Below the pieces are notes generated by a model that saw nothing but the letters and a program-made list of their open reading frames with translations, did no database searches and was not told where the DNA came from. Shown in pieces: positions 23,704 to 35,013 of a DNA stretch of 64,000 nucleotides. The stretch's first letter is position 1; each line of letters opens with the position of its first letter. The translations under genes were made by a program, and so were the position numbers. Origin of the DNA: Amycolatopsis thailandensis (GTDB taxonomy: Bacteria > Actinomycetota > Actinomycetes > Mycobacteriales > Pseudonocardiaceae); NCBI RefSeq assembly GCF_002234405.1, contig NZ_NMQT01000025.1:1-64000 (forward strand), written 5' to 3'.

Positions 23704-24800
23704 GCGAACACGAAGGTCCCGGCGGCGCTCGGCGTTCGCGCCGGGCGCGCTGGTTCATCATCGCGGCGGTCCTCGCCGTCGTGGTCGGGACGACGTCGGT
23801 GGTCGTGCTGACCAGGGTGACGTCGGAGGCCCAGCAGGTCGGGCAGGCGCCGCCACCGGTCGAAACCGCGAAGGTGGAGAAGACCGACTTGCAGGAGGAG
23901 GAAGAAGCGAGCGGAAAGCTGGGCTACGGCGAGGAAAGCTCCCTCGCCGGCCGGAAACAGGGCACCATCACGTCCCTTCCGGACGCGGGCGCCGTGCTCA
24001 CCCGCGGCAAGGCCGTCTACGGCGTCGACGCCAAGCCGGTCCCGTTGTTCTACGGCACGCTGCCGTTCTTCCGTGACCTCGCAGACGGGGCGGCGGACGG
24101 CCCGGACGTCAAGCAGCTGGAAGAGAACCTGAAGGCGCTCGGTTTCGGCGGTTTCGGCACGCCCGACAAGAAGTTCACCTCGGCCACCGCCGCCGCGATC
24201 AAGAAGTGGCAGAAGTCGCTGGGGGTCGAGCAGACCGGCGCCTTCGGGCAGGGCGACGTCGTCCTCGCGGCCGGCGAGATCCGGGTTTCGCAGCTCGCCG
24301 CGCAGCTCGGCGGTCCCGGCGGCGGCGAACTGCTGAAGTACACCGGCACCGAGCGGATCGTCGAGGTCAAACTCGACGCCGCCAAGCAGGCCATCGCGAA
24401 GGAGGGGGACAAGGTCGGGGTCGAAATCACCGGCGGCAAGACGACCGACGGCGTGATCACCGAGGTCGGCAAGGTCGCGGAGAACGGCAAGGACGGCGCC
24501 GGGCAGGACGACGGCAAGCCGAAGATCAAGGTCAAGATCAAGCTGGACGATCCGGCCGCCGCGGGGTCTCTCGATTCGACGCCGGTCTCGGTGCGGTTCA
24601 CCAAGGAAGTCCACAGTGGAGTGCTGGCGGTCCCGGTCGGCGCCCTGCTCGCGCTCGCCGAGGGCGGCTACGCCGTCGAGGTCGACGAAGGCGGCAAGCG
24701 ACGGCTCATCGCGGTGAAGACCGGCCTGTTCTCCGGCGGCCGCGTCGAGATCACCGGCACCGGCCTCGCCGCCGGGATGCGGGTGGTGACGACGTCATGA
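23700..24800 (+). CDS. Efflux adaptor with peptidoglycan-binding domain
   Basis: This 366-residue HlyD/MacA-like protein has a single N-terminal membrane helix ([20 protein letters not shown]), a lipoyl/barrel-sandwich part ([21 protein letters not shown]), an inserted peptidoglycan-binding-1 domain ([26 protein letters not shown], then [15 protein letters not shown]) and a C-terminal beta-barrel/membrane-proximal region ([21 protein letters not shown]). In Gram-positives such adaptors link an ABC pump to the wall. Overlaps both neighbours by ATGA. Confidence 0.88.
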   Translation: MSEHEGPGGARRSRRARWFIIAAVLAVVVGTTSVVVLTRVTSEAQQVGQAPPPVETAKVEKTDLQEEEEASGKLGYGEESSLAGRKQGTITSLPDAGAVLTRGKAVYGVDAKPVPLFYGTLPFFRDLADGAADGPDVKQLEENLKALGFGGFGTPDKKFTSATAAAIKKWQKSLGVEQTGAFGQGDVVLAAGEIRVSQLAAQLGGPGGGELLKYTGTERIVEVKLDAAKQAIAKEGDKVGVEITGGKTTDGVITEVGKVAENGKDGAGQDDGKPKIKVKIKLDDPAAAGSLDSTPVSVRFTKEVHSGVLAVPVGALLALAEGGYAVEVDEGGKRRLIAVKTGLFSGGRVEITGTGLAAGMRVVTTS

Positions 24801-25483
24801 CCCCGGTGCTGGCCGTGCGCGACGCCTCGCGCACCTATCCCGGCGGCGTGCGCGCCCTGCACGAGGTGACACTGTCCATCGAGGACAGGGAGATGGTCGC
24901 GATCCTCGGGCCGTCCGGTTCCGGCAAGTCGACGCTCTTGCAGCTGATGGGCACACTCGACCGGCCCACCAGCGGCGTCATCGAACTGCGCGGGCACGAC
25001 GTCGCGAAGTTGCCCGACCGCAAGCTTTCCGCGCTGCGGTCACGGTGGATCGGTTTCGTGTTCCAGCAGTTCTTCCTCAGTGAGGGGGTGAGCGCGGTCG
25101 ACAACGTCGCGACGGGGCTGCTGTACGCAGGGGTGCCGCGGCGGAAACGGCGCGAGCGGGCGCTGGCGGCGCTCGACCGGGTCGGTCTCGCGCACCGTGC
25201 GGGTCATTTCCCGAACGAGCTCTCCGGAGGGGAACGGCAGCGGGTGGCGATCGCGCGGGCGGTCGTCAACTCGCCGTCGATCCTGCTGGCCGACGAGCCG
25301 ACCGGGAACCTCGACACGGGCAACGGCGCGGCGATCCTCAACCTGCTCGCCACGTTGAGTTCGCAGGGGACGACGGTCGTGATCATCACCCACGACCGGG
25401 AGATCGCGGCGGGTATCCCGCGGCGGATCGAGCTGCGGGACGGCCGGATCCGGCTCGACACCGGGACGGGGGTGCCGGTGTGA
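24797..25483 (+). CDS. ABC exporter ATPase (MacB/LolD type)
   Basis: This 228-residue ATPase has Walker [11 protein letters not shown]-loop VFQQFFL, signature [14 protein letters not shown], Walker [13 protein letters not shown] and the switch HDREIA. The sequence [20 protein letters not shown] is typical of the MacB/LolD/FtsE branch. The ATG at 24797 overlaps the adaptor stop. It works with the permease that follows. Confidence 0.93.
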   Translation: MTPVLAVRDASRTYPGGVRALHEVTLSIEDREMVAILGPSGSGKSTLLQLMGTLDRPTSGVIELRGHDVAKLPDRKLSALRSRWIGFVFQQFFLSEGVSAVDNVATGLLYAGVPRRKRRERALAALDRVGLAHRAGHFPNELSGGERQRVAIARAVVNSPSILLADEPTGNLDTGNGAAILNLLATLSSQGTTVVIITHDREIAAGIPRRIELRDGRIRLDTGTGVPV

Positions 25484-26694
25484 GCGCGCCGGTGCTCGAC
25501 AAGACGCCGGATCCGGCCCGGCTCGGCCCACGTGACGTGCTGAACCTCGGCGCGCACGGGATGCGGACGCGGCCGATGCGCGCGGTGCTGTCCGCGCTCG
25601 GCATCGGGATCGGGATCGCCGCGATGGTGGCGGTGCTCGCGATCCCGGCGTCGGGCGCGAAGGCACTGCAAGACCAGCTGTCCGCGCTCGGCACCAACCT
25701 GCTCACCGCGGGACCGGGCAAGACGATGTTCGGCGGCGACGCGACGTTGCCGGACAGCGCTGTGCCGATGGCGAAGCGGATCGCCCCGGTGACGGCGGCG
25801 TCCGCGACCGGCGGCACCGGCGCGTCGGTCCGGCGGACGGACAAGATCGACAAGGACGAGACGTCCGGCCTGTCCGTCTTCGCGGCGACGCCGGAACTGC
25901 TCGACGTCATCGGTGGTTCCGTTCGCGACGGCCGGTTCCTCCGTGACGCGACCCGCGACTACCCGGTCGTCGTGCTGGGCTCGGTCGCGGCCGCGCGGCT
26001 CGGGATCGACCACATCGACCAGGCCGCCCCGCCGAAGGTGTTCATCGACGGGAAGTGGTTCACCGTGGGCGGGATCCTCGGGCCGACGCCGCTGGCGCCC
26101 GAGATCGAGCGGTCGGCGCTGGTCGGCTGGGACGCGGCGGTGCGGCTCCTCGGCTTCAAGGGGCATCCGACCACCGTGTACGTGCGGGCGAAGGATTCGC
26201 AGGTCGAGAACGTCCGCTCGGTGCTCGCGCACACGATGAACCCGGAGGCGCCGAACGAGGTCGAGGTGCGTCGCCCGTCGGAGGCGCTGGAGGCGCAGAA
26301 GCTGACGGAGAACACCTACAGCGCGCTGTTCCTCGGGCTCGGCGGGGTGGCGTTGCTGGTCGGCGGCGTCGGGGTGGCCAACACGATGGTGATCTCGGTG
26401 CTGGAGCGGCGCCGGGAGATCGGCCTGCGCCGCGCGCTCGGCGCGACGAAACGGCAGGTGAGAGGCCAGTTCTTGGCCGAGTCGGTGCTGTTGTCCGGGC
26501 TCGGCGGGATCGCCGGGGTGCTGGTCGGCGTCCTCGTGACGTCCGGGTACGCGCTGAGCCAGGGCTGGCCGGCGGTGCTTCCGGTCGGCGCCCTGCTCGG
26601 CGGGGTCGGGGTCTCGGCGCTCGTCGGTGCCGTCGCGGGTGCCTATCCGGCGATGCGCGCGGCGCGGCTGCCGCCGACCCAGGCCCTCGCCTAG
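25480..26694 (+). CDS. MacB-type ABC permease
   Basis: This 404-residue permease has TM1 near residue 45 ([20 protein letters not shown]), a large periplasmic-type MacB_PCD domain ([20 protein letters not shown] and onward) and an FtsX core with three C-terminal helices, including the conserved [19 protein letters not shown] loop. The start is GTG overlapping the ATPase stop. Together with the adaptor it forms a mechanotransmission-type exporter, probably for a toxic peptide, macrolide or lipid. The substrate is unknown. Confidence 0.92.
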   Translation: MSAPVLDKTPDPARLGPRDVLNLGAHGMRTRPMRAVLSALGIGIGIAAMVAVLAIPASGAKALQDQLSALGTNLLTAGPGKTMFGGDATLPDSAVPMAKRIAPVTAASATGGTGASVRRTDKIDKDETSGLSVFAATPELLDVIGGSVRDGRFLRDATRDYPVVVLGSVAAARLGIDHIDQAAPPKVFIDGKWFTVGGILGPTPLAPEIERSALVGWDAAVRLLGFKGHPTTVYVRAKDSQVENVRSVLAHTMNPEAPNEVEVRRPSEALEAQKLTENTYSALFLGLGGVALLVGGVGVANTMVISVLERRREIGLRRALGATKRQVRGQFLAESVLLSGLGGIAGVLVGVLVTSGYALSQGWPAVLPVGALLGGVGVSALVGAVAGAYPAMRAARLPPTQALA

Positions 26695-26704
26695 CTGGCG
26701 TTTC

Positions 26705-26753
26705 GTCCTCTGGATGCGGTGGTTCGCACTGCCAACTACCGCATCCAGAGGAC
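26705..26753. repeat. Dispersed palindrome, family A copy 1
   Basis: 16-bp perfect arms GTCCTCTGGATGCGGT (26705-26720) and ACCGCATCCAGAGGAC (26738-26753), with loop region GGTTCGCACTGCCAACT. It begins 10 bp after the permease stop and can terminate that operon. The same arms recur at 34958 and 47480. Confidence 0.92.
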
Positions 26754-26786
26754 TAACTGCGTGGTGGCGGTGGGTAATCTCGCCGG

Positions 26787-27986
26787 GTGCTGGTGGGATT
26801 GTCGGGGCGGAAACTCGCGGGGGCGCTGCTCGCGCTCGAAGTCGTCGTGGTCGGCGTGCTGTTCACCATGAAGGTTTTCGACGGCCAGGACCTCGAGGTC
26901 TACGTCGGCGGTTCCCGGCTGCTCCTCGATTCGGGAGACCTGTACGGCACCTGGGTCCAGACGCACGGCGGCTGGCTGCCCTTCACGTACACGCCGTTCG
27001 CGGCGGCGGTGTTCGTACCCGGCACGCTGCTGTCCACGGCGATCGCGACGAGGCTGGTCGGGCTCGCGTCGATCATCGCGGGCGGGATCGTCGTGTACCT
27101 CTTCGTCGCGACGCTCAACGGCTCGCTCACCGACCGCGCGAACGTCCGGGGTCGCGCCATCGCCGTCCTGGCCGCGATCGGGGCGCAGGCCGTCGGCGGG
27201 ATCATGGAGCCGGTCCGGTCGACGCTCGGCTTCGGCCAGATCAACACCCTGCTGATGCTGATGGTCGTGCTCGACGCCCTGCTGCCGGGCCGCGCGCGTA
27301 CGAAGGGACTGCTGATCGGCGTCGCCGCCGCGATCAAGCTTACCCCGGCGTTCTTCATCCTGTTCTTCTTGTTCCGCAAGGACTTCCGCTCCGCCGCCCG
27401 GGTCGTCGCCGGGTTCCTCGGCGCCGGGCTGCTGATGTTCGCGTTCGCGCCCGGCGCGTCGGCGAAGTTCTGGACGGACGTCCTCTTCGACACCAGCCGC
27501 ATCGGCGATCGCGGCTACGTCGGCAACCAGTCGCTGCGCGGGATGCTGGCGCGATTCGGGTTCGGCTCGGCGGAAGAGATCGTCTGGGTGCTGGCCGCTG
27601 TCGTGGTGGTCGCGCTGACCGCGTTCGTGATCGCGCGCGTCGTGGAACCGGTGTTCGCGCTGACCGCCTGCGCGATCGGCGGCCTGCTGGTCTCGCCCGT
27701 GACCTGGACGCACCACTGGATCTGGTGCGTGCCGATCCTCGTGCTGCTGGTGTGGCTGCGATCGGCGGTTTCGTACGTGCTCGCCGCCGTGACGGCGGCG
27801 CTGTTCGTGATCGCGCCGATGTGGCTCGCGCCGCGGCCCGCCGGGAGCTTCGGCTGGTGGCTGGCGACGGAATCCTTCGTCCTCTACGGCTTGTTGCTCC
27901 TAGTGCTGGCCGCAGTCTTCCCCAAGTACGTGAAGGCCCCCTTCATTGCGCCTGGCGCAATGAAGGGGGCCTTCACGGAAAGCTAG
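26787..27986 (+). CDS. GT87-family mannosyltransferase (DUF2029)
   Basis: This 399-residue polytopic glycosyltransferase of the GT-C fold has about 10-11 membrane segments. The first extracytoplasmic loop carries FDGQDLEVYVGG, with the acidic residues expected of polyprenyl-phosphate-mannose-dependent alpha-(1,2)-mannosyltransferases, followed by WLPFTYTPFAAAVF and a conserved GFGQINTLLMLMVVLDAL. It probably adds mannose to lipoglycans or other envelope glycans. Odd feature: the last 18 residues (VKAPFIAPGAMKGAFTES) are encoded by a perfect palindrome (27929-27977), so the original C-terminus seems to have been replaced. Confidence 0.87.
   Translation: MLVGLSGRKLAGALLALEVVVVGVLFTMKVFDGQDLEVYVGGSRLLLDSGDLYGTWVQTHGGWLPFTYTPFAAAVFVPGTLLSTAIATRLVGLASIIAGGIVVYLFVATLNGSLTDRANVRGRAIAVLAAIGAQAVGGIMEPVRSTLGFGQINTLLMLMVVLDALLPGRARTKGLLIGVAAAIKLTPAFFILFFLFRKDFRSAARVVAGFLGAGLLMFAFAPGASAKFWTDVLFDTSRIGDRGYVGNQSLRGMLARFGFGSAEEIVWVLAAVVVVALTAFVIARVVEPVFALTACAIGGLLVSPVTWTHHWIWCVPILVLLVWLRSAVSYVLAAVTAALFVIAPMWLAPRPAGSFGWWLATESFVLYGLLLLVLAAVFPKYVKAPFIAPGAMKGAFTES
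27929..27977. repeat. Dispersed palindrome, family D copy 1, inside coding sequence
   Basis: Perfect 24-bp arms around a single central base (27953): CGTGAAGGCCCCCTTCATTG and onward. It lies within the last codons of the mannosyltransferase gene, whose TAG stop follows it at 27984, and 11 bp before the stop of the convergent serC gene. It shares the GAAGG-CCCCTTCATTGC core with the element at 39689. Confidence 0.9.
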
Positions 27987-27987
27987 C

Positions 27988-29127
<1,140 letters not shown>

Positions 29128-29230
29128 TCAGGTCGGGACGGGCCTGCTGACAGTCGGTGCCGCCTGTCCGGTATGTGGGATCAGCGAACTCCCTCCCGCC
29201 GTCGCCGACCGCCGGGTAGCTTCTCGCCTC

Positions 29231-29548
29231 ATGGCGACAGTGCACGAACGATTCCCCCTGCCCCCTGAGGCGTTGTGGCAGGCCCTCCAGAGCGGGGTCA
29301 CCGCGGTCAAGGGGAAGAACCCCTACTACGACTCGGCCGCGGGTTACGTCACCTTCTCGACCAGCATGGGCCTGTTCAGCTACGGGCAGACGGTCACGGT
29401 GAAGGTCGAGCGGACGCCGGAGGGCTCGGGGCTGGCGATCCAGACGAGCCTGAAGTTCGGTTTCGTCGACTGGGGCGAAGGCAAGCGCATCGCCCGCAAG
29501 TTCATCGCGGCGGTGGGGACGGCCGTCGGGCACACCCCGGCTGCCTGA
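29231..29548 (+). CDS. Small conserved hypothetical protein
   Basis: This 105-residue soluble protein starts MATVHERFPLPPEALWQALQ and continues with beta-rich segments (GYVTFSTSMGLFSYGQTVTV) and a basic C-terminal helix. It has no signal peptide. The pattern is reminiscent of a small SRPBCC/START-like or DUF1499-like fold, but I cannot assign it. The ATG was chosen over a longer in-frame reading at 28994 that would run antisense into serC. Overlaps the next gene by ATGATG. Confidence 0.65.
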   Translation: MATVHERFPLPPEALWQALQSGVTAVKGKNPYYDSAAGYVTFSTSMGLFSYGQTVTVKVERTPEGSGLAIQTSLKFGFVDWGEGKRIARKFIAAVGTAVGHTPAA

Positions 29549-30057
29549 TGCCCGATCCGTGGAGACCCAGATGGAGTTTCCTGTTCCTGTACTTCCTCGT
29601 GTTCGTGATCCACTGGGTCTTCGGCGAGTGGGACGAGACGACGGCCATCGCCGCACCGCTCGGTTTCGCGGGGGCGCTCGTGCTCGTGTTCGTCCCCGGC
29701 CTGCCGCGCTGGGTGTACGGAGACGGGCCGGACGAGATCTCTTCGCCGAAGACCCGCCAGTGGTGGACGGCGCTGCGGTTCACCATCCGGCGTCGTGAAG
29801 GTGTCCTCGACGTCGTGTTCGGCCCCTGGGCGCTGGCCACCGCCACACTGGATCCGGACGCGGACACCGCGCGCGGGTGGGCCGTCCTCGACGGCCGCCC
29901 GGCGAAGTTCGTCATCGAGAGATGCCCCGGCGAACTCGCCGAGTCGCTGCGCGGCCCGCGCCGGATGTGGGTCGTCGGTGACCCCGACTACAGCGACGTC
30001 CTGGTGTGCGCGGGCGGCGGTCGCGAGTTCACGACCGCCGCCTTCCGCTTCCGCTAG
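29548..30057 (+). CDS. Hypothetical membrane protein with soluble C-terminal domain
   Basis: This 169-residue protein has two N-terminal hydrophobic helices (FLFLYFLVFVIHWVFG and AIAAPLGFAGALVLVFVPGL) and a soluble C-terminal domain of about 100 residues (WTALRFTIRRREGVLDVVFGPW) ending FTTAAFRFR. The TGATG junction with the upstream gene implies translational coupling and a joint role. The stop overlaps that of the convergent serine hydrolase gene. No family recognised. Confidence 0.65.
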   Translation: MPDPWRPRWSFLFLYFLVFVIHWVFGEWDETTAIAAPLGFAGALVLVFVPGLPRWVYGDGPDEISSPKTRQWWTALRFTIRRREGVLDVVFGPWALATATLDPDADTARGWAVLDGRPAKFVIERCPGELAESLRGPRRMWVVGDPDYSDVLVCAGGGREFTTAAFRFR

Positions 30058-31409
30058 CGCCAGCCGTCGGGGTCGACGCCGCCCGGGATGGGCGCGGCCG
30101 GGTCGAACGGCGTCCGCGAGAAGATGAACGTCGCGAGGTCGAGGTGGTTCGGCTTCCCCGCCGAGTCCCGCCCGACCCGCAGCGTCTCGCCCGCGTAGTA
30201 GGCGTCGAGGCCGACCCAGGTGTCCTCGCCGACCGGTGCGAACCGCGACGCGCGGCCGGGCCCGTCGGACGGCGCGAGCGAGAACAGGCCGTCCGGGAGC
30301 AGCCGCAGGTGGTACGGCGTCGGGCCCCAGTGCCACAGCCCGGTCAGCTCCAGCAGCTTCGGGTCCACAGTGGACGGAACCCATTCCTTGGGCATCGACG
30401 GTTCGTGCTGTTCGGTCAGGTTCATCAGGTCGAGGCACAGCTGCGTGATGCCGACGCCCGCCGTCGAGTTCGTCAGCACCAGCGCGCCGAGGCCGGCGTT
30501 CGCGTCGACCAGCGAGCAGGCGAGGAAGCCCGGCATCGATCCGGTGTGCCCGGCCAGGCGCCTGCCCTCCGTGCGGACCAGCATGACGCCGAGGCCGAAG
30601 CCGGTGGACCAGGTGTCGCCGTCGTCCACGGTGACCATTTCGCGCATCTCCGCGACGGTCTGCTCGCTCAGCACGCCACCGGTGTGGCCGCCGAGGAACG
30701 CCGTCCAGCGGGCGAGGTCGGTGATCGTGGACCACAGCTGCCCGGCCGGCGCCATCGCGCCCGCGTCCGGCGACGGCTCCGGCATGAGCAGGTCGGCGAA
30801 GGGGTGCACGGCGAATCCGTTCGCGTGCGCGCCTTCCGGATGCGGCGAGGTCCGGGTCATGCCGAGCGGGCCGAGGATCTCGGCGCGGACGACGTCGAGC
30901 CAGGACTGCCCGCGGTGCCGGGCGACCAGCTCGCCGAGCACGCCGTAGCCGACGTTGCTGTAGTGGAACTTGCTGCCCGGCCGCAGCCGCGTCGCGCCGT
31001 CTTTGAGGCTTTCGACTAGCGCGTCCCAGTCGGCGCCGACCGTGCGCTCCCACCAGGAGCCGGGCGATTCCGCTGTCAGGCCCGAGGTGTGCGAGAGCAG
31101 CTGCGCGATGGTGGCCGAGCCGAACGCGGTACCCGGCAGATGCTGTTCGAGCGGGTCGTTGAGGTCGAGCTTGCCTTCGTCGCGCAGGCGCATGACGGCC
31201 GTCGCGACGAGCGTCTTGGTGATCGATCCGAGCCGGTACTGGGTGTCGGCGCCCGGCGTCGCGCCGTCGACGCGTCCGCGTCCTCCTGACCAGACGAGTT
31301 CTCCGTCGCGGACGACGGCGGCGACGATGGACGGGGCGCGGCACGAGGATTGCTCGTGCGCGAGGCGGCGTAGCAGCGCCATTTCGGTCGTGGCAAGCAT
31401 GAGACGCAT
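30054..31409 (-). CDS. Beta-lactamase-family serine hydrolase
   Basis: This 451-residue class C beta-lactamase/DD-peptidase-like protein has the SxxK motif in GSITKTLVATAV, the YxN motif in FHYSNVGYGVLGELV, and an HTG triad in AGHTGSMPGF. No signal peptide is seen, so it is probably cytoplasmic and likely an esterase or peptidase. A C-terminal domain (WHWGPTPYHLRLLPDGLFSL) resembles the lipocalin-like DUF of such hydrolases. It is the last gene of the ABC/two-component operon, starting 5 bp after the response regulator stop; GGTAGG precedes the ATG at 31409 (in-frame alternative 31400). Confidence 0.85.
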   Translation of the reverse strand: MRLMLATTEMALLRRLAHEQSSCRAPSIVAAVVRDGELVWSGGRGRVDGATPGADTQYRLGSITKTLVATAVMRLRDEGKLDLNDPLEQHLPGTAFGSATIAQLLSHTSGLTAESPGSWWERTVGADWDALVESLKDGATRLRPGSKFHYSNVGYGVLGELVARHRGQSWLDVVRAEILGPLGMTRTSPHPEGAHANGFAVHPFADLLMPEPSPDAGAMAPAGQLWSTITDLARWTAFLGGHTGGVLSEQTVAEMREMVTVDDGDTWSTGFGLGVMLVRTEGRRLAGHTGSMPGFLACSLVDANAGLGALVLTNSTAGVGITQLCLDLMNLTEQHEPSMPKEWVPSTVDPKLLELTGLWHWGPTPYHLRLLPDGLFSLAPSDGPGRASRFAPVGEDTWVGLDAYYAGETLRVGRDSAGKPNHLDLATFIFSRTPFDPAAPIPGGVDPDGWR

Positions 31410-31414
31410 TCTGC

Positions 31415-32035
31415 CTACCCGAGCAGGCCCAGTCGCATAGCGGTGGTCACAGCCGCCGTGCGGTCCGAAACGTCCAGTTTTCCGAACGTCCGGAGCAGGT
31501 GGGTCTTGACGGTCGCCTCGCTGATGTGGAGCGTTCGCCCGATGTCGGCGTTCGTGCTGCCCTGCGCCACCAGCCGGAGCACTTCGATCTCGCGCGCCGA
31601 CAACGGCGACGCCGTCGGGTTGCGCACCCGGTTCACCAGCTTCCCGGCGACCGAAGGGGCCAAGACCGTCTCGCCGCGTGACGCCGCCCTGATCGCTCCG
31701 GCCAGCTCCGTGCGCGAAGCGTCCTTCAGCAGGTAGCCGGAGGCTCCCGCCTCGACCGCGCGCAGGATGTCCGCGTCCGTCTCGTAGGTGGTGAGCACGA
31801 CGACCCGCTGGCCGGGCCGGTCCGCGAGGATCTTCCGGGTCGCGCCGACGCCGTCGAGACCGGGCATCCGCAGATCCATCAGGATCACGTCCGGCTGCTT
31901 GACCCGGCTCAAGGCCACGGCTTCGTCCCCGGAACCCGCTTCCCCGATGACGCTGAGGTCCGGTTCGGCCTCCAGCATGCCGCGCAGGCCTTCCCGCACC
32001 ACGGGGTGATCGTCGACCAGCATGATCGTGATCAC
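31415..32035 (-). CDS. NarL/LuxR-family response regulator
   Basis: This 206-residue protein has a receiver domain (IMLVDDHPVVREGLRGML; phospho-acceptor Asp54 in VILMDLRMPG) and a GerE/LuxR helix-turn-helix (LSAREIEVLRLVAQGSTNAD, then THLLRTFGKLDV). The GTG at 32035 overlaps the kinase stop (GTGA). It is the partner of the kinase at 32032 and probably controls the ABC genes of its own operon. Confidence 0.93.
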   Translation of the reverse strand: MITIMLVDDHPVVREGLRGMLEAEPDLSVIGEAGSGDEAVALSRVKQPDVILMDLRMPGLDGVGATRKILADRPGQRVVVLTTYETDADILRAVEAGASGYLLKDASRTELAGAIRAASRGETVLAPSVAGKLVNRVRNPTASPLSAREIEVLRLVAQGSTNADIGRTLHISEATVKTHLLRTFGKLDVSDRTAAVTTAMRLGLLG

Positions 32036-33192
32036 GCGGGCACCTCCAGTTCCAGCTTCGTCCCCGCACCGGGTTCGCTTTTCAGCGTCACGATGCCACC
32101 GACCTGTTCCGCCCGCGTCCGCATCCCCGCCAGGCCGAAGCCGCCGGTGGGCGCGGCGGGGTCGAATCCGGCGCCGTCGTCGGTCACGCCGAGCCGGACG
32201 CGTCCGTCCACAACGGACAGCCGGAGCGACACCTCGGTGGCGCGCGAATGCTTGCGGATGTTGCTCAAGGCCTCCTGTGCCCCGCGCAGCACGACGACCT
32301 CGGTGGCCATCGGCAGTGCGGGCAACGGGCCGTCGACCTCGATCGACGCCTCGATCCCGGCCTCCTCGGTCAGCCGTTCGACCTGCCGGCGCAAGGCCTC
32401 TTCCAGTGAGTCGGCGGCGAGCGCGGACGGCCCCTGCGCCGCGACCATCGCCCGTGCCTCGGCCAGGTTCTCCCGCGCCGTCCGCGCCGCCAGTTCGAGG
32501 TGGCGCCGGGCCGCCTTCGGATCGGTGTCCATTTCGGACTCGATGGCCTGGGTCAGCGTGACGATGCTGGTGAAACCCTGCGCGAGCGTGTCGTGGATTT
32601 CCCGGGCCATGCGCTCGCGTTCGGCGGCGGTCCCAGCCTCCCTGGAGAGCCGGGACACCTCCGCCTGACTGGCCTTCAGCTGCTCGATCAACGCGGCCCG
32701 AGCCTTGCTCTGTTCGATGATCTGCGTGGTGTAGCGCCCGGCCAGCAGGCTGAAGATGATCAGGATCGCCGTCATCGGCACCAGGATGCGCAACGCGGGC
32801 TGATCGAGGCCGCCCCGGACGATCGACGACAGCGGCCCCAGCAGTACCGCGATCGTGGTGAGGATCGACGCCGTCTTCGTCGGCAACGTCATGTAGAGCA
32901 CGGGGCAGGCGAAGAACAGGATGAAACTCGAGGTGGTGGTGGCGAAGGTGGCGGCGGTCAGCAGGAGCATCAGGATCCCGACGAACAGCCACGGCGTGTC
33001 CTCGTAGTCCGGGCCCTTGATGAGGCCGCGGCCCCGGACCAGGTAGGCGACGCCGACGCCGACCAGGCACAGGATCGCGATCGTCTTGTCGACGGTGGCG
33101 TCGTCCCCGATGAGGATCAGTGCCGTCGTGGCGACGAAGGTGATCCCGAAGAGGACCTCCCAGAGCCAGAACAGCCGCTCCCAGGCGTTCAC
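32032..33192 (-). CDS. Sensor histidine kinase (NarX/DesK type)
   Basis: This 386-residue kinase has about five membrane helices in the first 150 residues with very short loops (intramembrane-sensing type), then a coiled-coil helix, a HisKA_3 domain with His200 (MAREIHDTLAQGF) and a HATPase domain (GAQEALSNIRKHSRA, GFGLAGMRTRAEQVGG). The GTG start overlaps the permease stop. LiaS/DesK-like kinases coupled to ABC-2 exporters usually respond to membrane or cell-envelope disturbance. Confidence 0.92.
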   Translation of the reverse strand: MNAWERLFWLWEVLFGITFVATTALILIGDDATVDKTIAILCLVGVGVAYLVRGRGLIKGPDYEDTPWLFVGILMLLLTAATFATTTSSFILFFACPVLYMTLPTKTASILTTIAVLLGPLSSIVRGGLDQPALRILVPMTAILIIFSLLAGRYTTQIIEQSKARAALIEQLKASQAEVSRLSREAGTAAERERMAREIHDTLAQGFTSIVTLTQAIESEMDTDPKAARRHLELAARTARENLAEARAMVAAQGPSALAADSLEEALRRQVERLTEEAGIEASIEVDGPLPALPMATEVVVLRGAQEALSNIRKHSRATEVSLRLSVVDGRVRLGVTDDGAGFDPAAPTGGFGLAGMRTRAEQVGGIVTLKSEPGAGTKLELEVPA

Positions 33193-34018
33193 CTGCCTTC
33201 GTTCGACCAGCGGAACGTCAGCTTCGCCAGCAGCAGCCCCGCCACGCACCACGCCGTCAGCACCAGCGCCACCATCGGAAGTTCCCATGTCCCCGCCATT
33301 TCCTGTGTCGCCGCTTCGGCCGGCAGGAACACCGAGCGGAAGCCCTGGCAGATCCACTTCACCGGGAAGAAGGAGGCGATGGTGACCATAACCTTCGGCA
33401 GATTGCTGATCGGCGTGACGAACACGCCCGAGATGAACTGGAGCGCGATGTAGATCAGGTTGGTCACCGCGACCGCGCCGCTGACCGACTTCGTCACCGA
33501 GCTGAGCGCGATGCCCAGCAGCGTGCAGCTGGTGACGCCGAGAAGGAAGACCCACAGCGCGGTCAGCAGCTTCATCGGGTCGGTGGGCAGTTCGAGGTCG
33601 AACAGCAGGCTGCCGACGACCGACATCAGCGCGACCTGGGCGATGCTGGTGAAGCCGACCAGGATGATTTTGCCGATGAAGTAGGACGCGGCGGGCATCG
33701 GCGTGCCGCGCAGCCGTTTGAGTGCCCCGGCCTCCCGGTCCGACGCGAGGCCGATGCCGATGCTGTTGAACGACGTCGACACGATGCCGGAGCCGATCAT
33801 GCCCGCGGCCAGAACCTGGCCGGTGGTGATCGCCATGCCGGGCATCGAGGAGTTCAGCATCGAACCGAGCAGGACCATCAGCAGGGACGGGAAGGCGAAG
33901 GTGAAGATCACCTGCTCCCGGATGCGGAAGAACTGCTTGAGTTCGGCGGAGCCCCGGATGAGACCCAGCGACAGGGTGCCGGGGAGGGTGCCCGGGTGGG
34001 TCAGCGTGGACTGTGTGG

Positions 34019-34022
<4 letters not shown>
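33189..34022 (-). CDS. ABC-2 type permease
   Basis: This 277-residue DrrB/ABC-2 permease has six predicted helices: an N-terminal cytoplasmic segment, LMVLLGSMLNSSMPGM, ISSTSFNSIGIGLASDREAG-like coupling region (GALKRLRGTPMPAASYFIGK, conserved in the family), and a C-terminal helix preceding WSNEGR. The start overlaps the ATPase stop (GTGA). It exports an unknown lipophilic compound or lipid. Confidence 0.9.
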
Positions 34023-34858
<836 letters not shown>

Positions 34859-34957
34859 ACGTCGATCGTGCTTGGGGCGCCGGGTGCCCCGGGACGTCCG
34901 CAGGACTGAACCCGGCTGTCAACCGATCGGTGGACACCGGTGTCTCCTCCTCCCGCT

Positions 34958-35013
34958 TTTAGTCCTCTGGATGCGGTACATGCTTGTTGGAGTGCTGCAT
35001 CCAGAGGACTAAA
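34958..35013. repeat. Dispersed palindrome, family A copy 2
   Basis: 17-bp perfect arms TTTAGTCCTCTGGATGC (34958-34974) and its complement (34997-35013), with an inner CGGTACATG loop. On the minus strand its TTTAG provides the TAG stop codon of the TetR gene (35009-35011). It sits between that gene and the downstream ABC operon, so it can isolate the two transcripts. Confidence 0.92.
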
